This document shows, one piece after another, positions 17,910 through 24,991 of a DNA stretch of 64,000 nt; position 1 is the stretch's first letter, and each line of letters opens with the position of its first letter. Below the pieces are notes generated by a model. That model worked only from the letters and a program-made list of their open reading frames with translations. It had not been told where the DNA came from and did no database searches. The stretch lies in the NCBI RefSeq assembly GCF_039523735.1, contig NZ_BAAAFW010000058.1, positions 160,915-224,914 of the forward strand. The letters are read 5' to 3'. The stretch comes from Tatumella punctata. Lineage in GTDB: Bacteria; Pseudomonadota; Gammaproteobacteria; Enterobacterales; Enterobacteriaceae. A program made the translations under genes and the position numbers.

Positions 17910-18800
17910 TCAGAATGGAATATCGCCTTCAATGGTGGTGCGGTATAACTGGCGCGGACAATCTTCCGGACAGCCTGTCGCCAGATGGATTAACGAGCGG
18001 TTATCCCAGAACAATAAATCACCGGCTTGCCAGCGGTGCGTATAAATATTTTCTTCACGGATACTGTGTTCATACAGTGCCTGCAAAATATCCCGGCTTT
18101 CATCTTCAGCCAGCCCTTCGATATGGGTCGTAAAACCTTCACTGACAAACAATGCCTTGTGACCGGTTTCCGGATGCGTTCTGATGACCGGGTGGCTAAC
18201 CGCTTTCACTTCACTTAGCTGTTTTTCTGTTAATACCGGTCGCCACTGGCTGCCGAAACGGGGCTTACTGTAAGTCGCTGTATAAGAATGTACTGCCCGG
18301 AGGCCTTCAATTTTGCGACGTAATTTTTCAGGTAAGGTTTCCCATGCCTTATGCATATTGGCAAAGCGGGTATCTCCGCCAACGGCGGGTAAAATTTTCC
18401 CATAGAGCATTGAACCAAGGCTGGGTATCTGTTTATAAGAAAGATCAGAATGCCAGTATTTACCTGCATCACCGAGGCCGACAGGCTTCCCGTCACGGAC
18501 AATATTAGAAACGATTAAAATCTCAGGATAGCCGTCTAACAGGAATTGTTTTAATACATGAATCTGCAACGGGCCAAAACGACGACTGAATGCAATCTGC
18601 TGTTCCGGAGTCAGTGTCTGCTGCCGGAAAACCAGCAGATGATAGTGCAGATGCGCCTGATGAATACGCCGGAAGTCGGCGGTATTCAGTTTATGACTTA
18701 AATCCAGACCGATAATTTCGGCACCGGTACCGGGTAACGGGCGGATTTCAAACTGCTGAGACCCCGCTTCCGGCGAGGAGACTTCGGTAAACTCACCCAT
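17910..18800 (-). CDS. TauD-like alpha-ketoglutarate-dependent dioxygenase
   Basis: 296 residues. The iron-binding facial triad is visible: His117 and Asp119 in YWHSDLSY and His272 in SLIHLATG, with Arg287 (YRTTI) as the expected 2-oxoglutarate ligand. TauD releases sulfite from taurine during sulfur starvation; relatives attack other sulfonates, alkyl sulfates or herbicide-like acids. The order binding protein, dioxygenase, ATPase, permease supports a role in using an imported organosulfur compound as sulfur source. A strong ribosome-binding site (GGAGGATTATT) precedes the start. Residues do not by themselves distinguish taurine from other substrates. Confidence 0.87.
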   Translation of the reverse strand: MGEFTEVSSPEAGSQQFEIRPLPGTGAEIIGLDLSHKLNTADFRRIHQAHLHYHLLVFRQQTLTPEQQIAFSRRFGPLQIHVLKQFLLDGYPEILIVSNIVRDGKPVGLGDAGKYWHSDLSYKQIPSLGSMLYGKILPAVGGDTRFANMHKAWETLPEKLRRKIEGLRAVHSYTATYSKPRFGSQWRPVLTEKQLSEVKAVSHPVIRTHPETGHKALFVSEGFTTHIEGLAEDESRDILQALYEHSIREENIYTHRWQAGDLLFWDNRSLIHLATGCPEDCPRQLYRTTIEGDIPF

Positions 18801-18824
18801 AATAATCCTCCGTACTGACTGTGA

Positions 18825-19832
18825 TTAACTGCCCGGGTTGACCTGTGCTTCACTAAAAAAATAATCTTTCCAGCTGGCGGCATGATGTTTTAATACTCCA
18901 AGCTGATTCAGCTTATCGGCATAGACATACGTCCGTTCCGGGGATACCGTGAAGTGGTTTTGCGGGTCATTAATAATTTTTTCGATTAATGACAGGGGTA
19001 AATGTGAATTTTCCTGACGGATATAAATACGGGCAGCATCGTCTTTATTCTTTTCTACATATTCAGCCGCTTGTACTAAAGCGTTATAAAACGCCTGATA
19101 GGTCTCAGGATTTTCATCATGAAATTTTTGCGTGGTATACAGAACGTTAAATGATCCCGGCCCCCCGAGAACATCATATGAACTGAGGATTTTGTGGATA
19201 CCCGGATGATCTAATTCCTGATACTGAAACGGCGGGCTGGAGAAATGTGCGGTAATTTCAGATTTTCCGGAGATCAGCGCCACAGTCGCATCGGGATGCG
19301 GCAGGCTGACAGTGATATTATCAAACCGGTTATAGGCTTTATTACCATATAACTCAGCAGTCGCAATCTGTAATGTCCTGGACTGAAAGCCGACCCCGGC
19401 AGCCGGTGCAGCAATCCGGTCTTTTTCACTCAGGTCGTGAATACTTTTCACAGCAGGATTATTACTGAGTAAATAGCCGGGCATAGATCCAAGGGCAGCA
19501 ATAGCTTTTACATTCTGGTGACCATATGTCCGGTCCCAGACAGTTAACATGGCAGGAACCCCGGCGGCAGCGACATCCAGCGCACCGGTCAGTACGGCTT
19601 CATTCATTGTTGTGGCACCGGACAGGGTTCGCCAGTCAACCTTAATATCCAGACCTTCTTTCTTACCTTGCTGCTCTATCAGATGCTGGTCACGCACCAC
19701 ATCCAGCAATAAATAACCAATACCAAATTGCTGAGCAATACTGATGTTCCCTTCAGCACTGGCTGTTACCGGGGCAACCAGTGCACCGGCAATTAGTCCG
19801 GCAATAACGACCGACAGCGTATTCTTTATCAT
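18825..19832 (-). CDS. ABC substrate-binding protein, sulfonate/taurine type
   Basis: 335 residues with a signal peptide ending near VTASA-EGN and no lipobox, so soluble and periplasmic. The fold is that of SsuA/TauA/NrtA: GIGYLLLDVVRDQHLIEQQG at the N-terminus, LSGATTMNEAVLTGALDVAA (ligand-sensing segment), and YQAFYNALVQAAEYVEKNKD near the C-terminus. It is the first gene of a four-gene minus-strand operon with the TauD-like enzyme, ATPase and permease. The upstream region holds inverted repeats that may be regulator sites. Expression under sulfate limitation via CysB/Cbl is expected from the family but not shown. Confidence 0.85.
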   Translation of the reverse strand: MIKNTLSVVIAGLIAGALVAPVTASAEGNISIAQQFGIGYLLLDVVRDQHLIEQQGKKEGLDIKVDWRTLSGATTMNEAVLTGALDVAAAGVPAMLTVWDRTYGHQNVKAIAALGSMPGYLLSNNPAVKSIHDLSEKDRIAAPAAGVGFQSRTLQIATAELYGNKAYNRFDNITVSLPHPDATVALISGKSEITAHFSSPPFQYQELDHPGIHKILSSYDVLGGPGSFNVLYTTQKFHDENPETYQAFYNALVQAAEYVEKNKDDAARIYIRQENSHLPLSLIEKIINDPQNHFTVSPERTYVYADKLNQLGVLKHHAASWKDYFFSEAQVNPGS

Positions 19833-19875
19833 TACAGCCTCAGATGACTCATTGTTAATGAACTCATACTGAACG

Positions 19876-19893
19876 TTATGTTTTTAAACATAA
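19876..19893. repeat. Inverted repeat in the sulfonate operon promoter region
   Basis: TTATGTTT (19876-19883) and AAACATAA (19886-19893) form an 8-bp inverted repeat with a two-base centre, 44 bases upstream of the binding-protein gene. A second palindrome AAGCATATGCTT lies near 19926-19937, and TTTTTCGGCCGAAAAA at 19960-19975, just past the nasA stop. These could be operator sites or, for the last, part of the nasA transcript end. No regulator is identified. Confidence 0.35.
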
Positions 19894-19994
19894 AATAATA
19901 AATAAAGAGTAACCAAACCCGAAATAAGCATATGCTTTATTTTGCTTATTAATGCCGGATTTTTCGGCCGAAAAACCATCGCGGTCTGCGAGAC

Positions 19995-22900
19995 TCAGTA
20001 AATATCCCGCAAGTAACGCTGCTGGCGGGCGAGGCCTGACAGCCACTGTTCCGCCTGCTGACTGTTCATCCGGCCGTGTTCCCGGATAATTTGCAGTAAC
20101 GTCTGATGTACCTCTTTTGCCATTCTGTCCGCATCACCACAAACACAGAGCGTTGCCCCTGCAGACAGCCATTGCCAGAGCTGTTTTCCCTGTTCCAGCA
20201 TCCGGTGCTGAACATATATTTTCTGCGGCTGATCACGGGAAAATGCTGTATCCAGCCGGTGAAGGTACCCTGCCCGGCGGAAGCCTTCCAGTTCTCTGTG
20301 ATAATAAAACTCGCTCCCGGCGTGCTGCTCGCCAAAAAATAACCAGTTTTCTCCGGTGGCACATGTTGCCTGCCGGTGTTGTAAAAAAGCGCGGAACGGC
20401 GCAATTCCTGTCCCCGGGCCAATCATAATTAACGCTGTTGCCCCCTCTGCAGGAGGCCGGAAAGCAGCGGACTTTCTGACAAATACCGGAATCTCCCGGC
20501 CGATAGCACTGTCTGCCAGAAATGCCGAACAGAGACCATCACCGGCGCCGTCACTGCCCTGACGTACTACCGAAACGGTGAGGTGAATTTCGTCCGGGGT
20601 GAGTAACGGGCTCGATGATATAGAGTACATTCTTGGCCGCATCGGCCGGAGATGCTGAATAAACGTCTCTGCATCCAGCCGGGCCGGGAAGGCCTGTAGC
20701 AGTTCAGGGACCCGGTACTGTTGCTGCCAGTCGTTACTGTCAGCATTCAGTAACTGACGCAGCTGTGGCGGGAATGCTCCGCTGACCGCATGCTCACCGA
20801 TATATTCGGCCAGCTCGCGGCTGACTACCGACAGGTCAGTATAGTCAGACAATGCCGCCTGCAAGCACACCGATTGCTGAGAAGGTAAAACTACCTTCTG
20901 TTGTGGATCCAACTGTAACGCTGACAGTATAGCCATCACCCGACGGGGGGCATTCTGTGGCCAGACGCCGAGGGAATCCCCTGGCTGATAAGGCATATCA
21001 GCCCCGTCAACCGACAGAATAATTTGCCGGGTTTCTTTTTGCGATCCCGGACCACTCAGTAACCGGTTACCCGTCAGCAGCGCACGGCAGGGATTATCAC
21101 GATGATACTTTTCAGTCACCACCGCGGGGGCATGTAACGCGCCGCTGAGACCACTGACCGCGGGCTGTGTGACGGGTGTTTCCCCCCGACCTAACAGAGG
21201 CTGTAGCTGTGCCAGCCACTGGCGGGCAGGCAGAAAATCATCAGCATCACATTCATGACGCTCTTTCAGACGGGTAGCCCCCAGCGCTGACAAACGGGCA
21301 TCCAGCTGACGACCAAAACCACAGAACCGGAGATAACTGCTGTCCCCCAGCGCCAGTACCGAAAAACTGACCGCAGACAGTGAGGGCGCAGAGTCGGCAG
21401 ATAATGCCTGCCAGAACGAGACACCACTGTCCGGCGGATCACCGTCCCCAAAGGTACTGACCACCAGCAGAATGTTGCCGCCGCTCGCCAGCTGTGCTGG
21501 CGTCACCTCAGCAAGACAATCACAACGCACTGTTATTCCTGCCTGCTGCAACTGCTGTTCACACTGTGTCGCCAGCGCGCCGGCATTGCCGGTCGTGGAA
21601 CTCCACAGGATCCATACCTGTGCCGACGGCTCACTGGCGGGGACAGTCAGCCCTGCAGGCAACGGGCTGCGGGCATATAATCCGGCCAGCATGCCGTCAA
21701 TCCATAACCGGGAATGGTCACTCAGGGGGGCGGCCACGGGTAATACCGGTACCCCGCTGCGGGTTTCGGGCGGGCTGAGGCGCAGACCGCTGAGAAACCC
21801 CTGCAGATACTGATGTTCTTCCCTGCTTAACGCTGCTGATAACGGGGACCCGGCCGCCAGCTGGCCGGCAAACAGGTCCGCCGCCGTAGTTGTCTCTGTC
21901 ATAACAGCCTCCGCGACCGGCTCAGGGCTGACCTGCCGGGCATCTGCACTCTGGCCGGTAACGACCGGGGTTAACGAAACTGCACAATATTTCAGTGCCG
22001 GCTGGAGCGATACGGGATCAACTGCATCACTGGTCAGGGAATTCACCGACAGCTTTTCACCAAAAACATCTCCCCAGTGGAACGGGGCAAAACAGCTGCC
22101 CGGCAGTACCCGATCACTGATCTGTGCCGGTAAAATAGCCAGACCACGCCGCGAGCGAATTTCCACCGGTTGTTGTGGCTGAATAGTTAACCGCTTAGCA
22201 TCCTGCGGATGAAGCTCGATAAAAGGAGCCGGATTCAGGCGGTTAAGTTCCGGGATCCGCCCGGTTTTGGTAAGCGTATGCCACTGATGCTGTAAACGTC
22301 CCGTATTCAGAATAAACGGAAACTGGTCATCAGGCATCTCAGCCGGTTCAGACTCGCGGCAGCAATGAAATATGGCTCGCCCGTCGGGAGCTGGGAAGAT
22401 AATCTCCGCGGCCTTATGCCCGCGGGAAGCTTCCTGCTGCTGCAGATAGCGCAGCGGATGACGGGATTGCGTATCCCCCGGTGATGATGGCCACTGAACC
22501 GGCCCCTCTTTCAGCCGCGGATAGCTGATACCTCGCAGATCATAGCCGGTAGCCGGATTATTAAACTTCTGAATTTCAAGGAATACGTCTTCTGCTGATG
22601 CGTAATCAAAATCGTTGCGGAAGCCCATTTCACAGGCCACCCGTGCAATAATCTGCCAGTCCGCCAGTACATCTCCCGGCGGGGTGACGGCGGGTTGCAT
22701 CAGGGTCAGATTACGCTCTGAGTTTACCATGACGCCTTCCGCTTCGGCCCACAGTGCGCCGGGGAGTAAAATATCCGCATAACGATTGGTTTCTGTCTCA
22801 AGAAAAGCATCCTGGGTGATCACCAGCTCTGCCTGTTCCAGCCCGCGGATTACCTGCTGCCGGTTCGCCATACTGGCGGCAGGATTGGTACAGATAATCC

Positions 22901-24131
22901 AGCAGGCTTTAATACTGCCAGCTGCCATCTGCTCAAACATATCAACGGTCCCGTGACCGCCATCGGTCGGCAGCGTCCCGGCAGCCAGCCCCCAGACAGA
23001 TTCCGTAAACCGGCGGTCGTCTGCCACCAGCAATGACCGCTGGCCCGGCAACCCGCTTCCCATATACCCCATTTCCCGGCCCCCCATCGCATTAGGCTGG
23101 CCGGTCAGAGAAAATGGCCCGCACCCCGGGCGACACAGGGTTCCGGTTGCCAGGTGCAGATTACATAATGCACTGGTATTCATGGTCCCCTGCACACTCT
23201 GGTTCAGCCCCATCGTCCAGCAACTCATCCAGGCGGATGACTCTGCCAGCCAGCGGGCTGCCAGCAAAATATCCTGTTGTGCCAGTCCGGTAGCCGCGGC
23301 GACGGTTTCCGGGGGATAATCTGCCAGAAAGTCCGGCATCTGCTCCCAGCCTCTGGTATAGCGGGCAATAAACTCAGCATCGGTTTTGCCCTGACTGACC
23401 AGCAGTTGTAACAACCCGTTCAGTAATACCAGGTCGCTGCCGGGCTTCAGTTGCAGAAACAGACTGGCTTTCTCCGCTGTTGCTGTTCGCCGGGTATCCA
23501 CCACAATCAGCTTCGCCCCGGCGTTGACCCGCGCCATCATCCGCAGGAAAAGGATCGGGTGACAGTCCGCCATATTGGCTCCGATCACCAGAAAAAGCTC
23601 TGCGTGTTCAAAATCCTGGTAAGACCCCGGCGGGCCGTCTGCCCCGAGTGACTGTTTATAACCACTGCCTGCACTGGCCATACATAATCGTGAATTTGAC
23701 TCGATAAAGGGCGTGGTAATAAATCCTTTCGCCAGCTTATTTGCCAGATACTGGGCTTCGAGGGACATCTGTCCGGACACATACATCGCCACGGCCCCGG
23801 GGCCGTGGCGGGCAATAATGGCTTTCAGACGCCGTGCCGTTTCGCTGATAGCCACCGTTATTTCCGTCTGTACCGGATCCTGCTGCCGATCGGTGCGCAG
23901 AAACGCCTGTGTCAGCCGGCCCGCAGCATTCAGTGCTGCGGCACAAGTCAGGCCTTTGGTACATAATTTTCCCTGGTTCGCCGGATGTTGTTTATCGCCG
24001 CTGACACGGATCACCCGGTTATCTTCAACCTGCATCACAATGCCGCAGCCAACCCCGCAATAAGGGCAGACACTTTTTACCTGTTTAACTTCCGCATCCA
24101 TCGTTATCTGCTCCGCCAGTCCTGCGACCAT
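19995..24131 (-). CDS. nasA: Assimilatory nitrate reductase fused to CysJ-like flavoprotein
   Basis: 1378 residues, roughly the sum of a nitrate reductase large subunit and a sulfite-reductase-type flavoprotein. The N-terminal part (about 1-720) is a molybdopterin enzyme: a 4Fe-4S site from Cys22, Cys25, Cys29 (CPYCGVGC) and Cys57 (KLCTKG), NPAASMANRQQV, and a C-terminal molydopterin-dinucleotide binding domain around NTGRLQHQWHTLTKTGR. After a linker, a flavodoxin domain (about 837-980; WSSTTGNA, STFGDGDPP, LGDSSY), an FAD domain (about 1010-1220; RMYSISSSP) and an NADPH domain (from about 1230; IGPGTGIAPFRAFLQHR) follow. It should pass electrons from NADPH through FAD and FMN directly to the molybdenum centre, reducing nitrate to nitrite without a separate NasB/NasC partner. 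Its start overlaps the cobA stop (TGATG), indicating coupling. An internal ATG at residue 11 is an alternative start. Confidence 0.92.
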   Translation of the reverse strand: MVAGLAEQITMDAEVKQVKSVCPYCGVGCGIVMQVEDNRVIRVSGDKQHPANQGKLCTKGLTCAAALNAAGRLTQAFLRTDRQQDPVQTEITVAISETARRLKAIIARHGPGAVAMYVSGQMSLEAQYLANKLAKGFITTPFIESNSRLCMASAGSGYKQSLGADGPPGSYQDFEHAELFLVIGANMADCHPILFLRMMARVNAGAKLIVVDTRRTATAEKASLFLQLKPGSDLVLLNGLLQLLVSQGKTDAEFIARYTRGWEQMPDFLADYPPETVAAATGLAQQDILLAARWLAESSAWMSCWTMGLNQSVQGTMNTSALCNLHLATGTLCRPGCGPFSLTGQPNAMGGREMGYMGSGLPGQRSLLVADDRRFTESVWGLAAGTLPTDGGHGTVDMFEQMAAGSIKACWIICTNPAASMANRQQVIRGLEQAELVITQDAFLETETNRYADILLPGALWAEAEGVMVNSERNLTLMQPAVTPPGDVLADWQIIARVACEMGFRNDFDYASAEDVFLEIQKFNNPATGYDLRGISYPRLKEGPVQWPSSPGDTQSRHPLRYLQQQEASRGHKAAEIIFPAPDGRAIFHCCRESEPAEMPDDQFPFILNTGRLQHQWHTLTKTGRIPELNRLNPAPFIELHPQDAKRLTIQPQQPVEIRSRRGLAILPAQISDRVLPGSCFAPFHWGDVFGEKLSVNSLTSDAVDPVSLQPALKYCAVSLTPVVTGQSADARQVSPEPVAEAVMTETTTAADLFAGQLAAGSPLSAALSREEHQYLQGFLSGLRLSPPETRSGVPVLPVAAPLSDHSRLWIDGMLAGLYARSPLPAGLTVPASEPSAQVWILWSSTTGNAGALATQCEQQLQQAGITVRCDCLAEVTPAQLASGGNILLVVSTFGDGDPPDSGVSFWQALSADSAPSLSAVSFSVLALGDSSYLRFCGFGRQLDARLSALGATRLKERHECDADDFLPARQWLAQLQPLLGRGETPVTQPAVSGLSGALHAPAVVTEKYHRDNPCRALLTGNRLLSGPGSQKETRQIILSVDGADMPYQPGDSLGVWPQNAPRRVMAILSALQLDPQQKVVLPSQQSVCLQAALSDYTDLSVVSRELAEYIGEHAVSGAFPPQLRQLLNADSNDWQQQYRVPELLQAFPARLDAETFIQHLRPMRPRMYSISSSPLLTPDEIHLTVSVVRQGSDGAGDGLCSAFLADSAIGREIPVFVRKSAAFRPPAEGATALIMIGPGTGIAPFRAFLQHRQATCATGENWLFFGEQHAGSEFYYHRELEGFRRAGYLHRLDTAFSRDQPQKIYVQHRMLEQGKQLWQWLSAGATLCVCGDADRMAKEVHQTLLQIIREHGRMNSQQAEQWLSGLARQQRYLRDIY

Positions 24132-24964
24132 CAGGCCGCGACATGATTAACCACATTGCTGTCCAGCTCCGGCGAAGTAACCCGCAATGCAGGGGCCCGG
24201 CAATACGCCACGACTTTACCGACGATCAATACCCCCGGCGGCTGTGGCTGATAACGTGCCAACAGCGCCGGTAATGTCTGTACTGTTCCGATCAGCAGCC
24301 GCTGCTCCGGTAACGTCCCTTTTTCTATAATGGCCAGCGGCATATCACCCGCCAGTCCCAGAGCCATAAGACGCTGACAAAGGGCGATACTGTGGCCCAG
24401 CCCCATATAGAACACCAGTGTCTGACCCGACGAAGCCAGCGAGATATCCTCACAGAGTTCATCCCCGCACCGGGTATGTGCGGTAATCAAGCGCAGTGAC
24501 TGTGCACAGTCGCGGTGAGTTAATGGTAAGCCGACAGCCGCCGCACAACCGGTCGCCGCCGTAATTCCGGGGATAATATGGCAGGGGATCCCCGCCTGTT
24601 GCAGGGCTTCAAGCTCCTCGCCACCGCGACCAAAAATAAAAGGATCTCCGCCTTTCAGCCGGATAACCCGCTGGCCGGCACAGGCCAGTTCACCAAGTAA
24701 CTGGTTAATCTGCGGCCGGGAAAGGCGATGATTACCGCGTGATTTCCCGACATCAATACAGCGTACCGTGGCGGGGACCAGGGCCATAATATCTGCCGAT
24801 ACCAGCCGGTCATGCACCACAACATCCGCCTGCCGGATCACCCGTAAGGCTTTCAGCGTCAGCAGTTCAGCATCTCCGGGGCCGGCACCCACCAGCCAGA
24901 CTTCTCCCGGAATAACCGGCTGGCCGGAGGGGGCCAGCGGCAGGTACAGATTTGTATTTATCAT
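24131..24964 (-). CDS. cobA: Uroporphyrinogen-III C-methyltransferase (SUMT)
   Basis: 277 residues, the length of the single-domain CobA-type enzyme rather than the three-function CysG. Signatures are VWLVGAGPGDAELLTLKALR at the N-terminus, DVVVHDRLV and RLKGGDPFIFGRGGEE. It methylates uroporphyrinogen III with S-adenosylmethionine to precorrin-2, the precursor of the siroheme needed by the nitrite reductase encoded just upstream. It lies 27 bases after nirBD and overlaps nasA, so it is an operon-dedicated siroheme supply gene. An oxidase/chelatase step must come from elsewhere, for example cysG. Confidence 0.93.
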   Translation of the reverse strand: MINTNLYLPLAPSGQPVIPGEVWLVGAGPGDAELLTLKALRVIRQADVVVHDRLVSADIMALVPATVRCIDVGKSRGNHRLSRPQINQLLGELACAGQRVIRLKGGDPFIFGRGGEELEALQQAGIPCHIIPGITAATGCAAAVGLPLTHRDCAQSLRLITAHTRCGDELCEDISLASSGQTLVFYMGLGHSIALCQRLMALGLAGDMPLAIIEKGTLPEQRLLIGTVQTLPALLARYQPQPPGVLIVGKVVAYCRAPALRVTSPELDSNVVNHVAA

Positions 24965-24991
24965 CAGAAAATATCTCCGCGCTAAGGTCCC

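Noticed and set aside
19960..19975. TTTTTCGGCCGAAAAA as a terminator of nasA
   Set aside because: A perfect palindrome leaves almost no loop and no T-run follows on the minus strand, so the call was not strong enough.
24131..24964. Calling the methyltransferase CysG
   Set aside because: At 277 residues it lacks the N-terminal oxidase/chelatase half of CysG.
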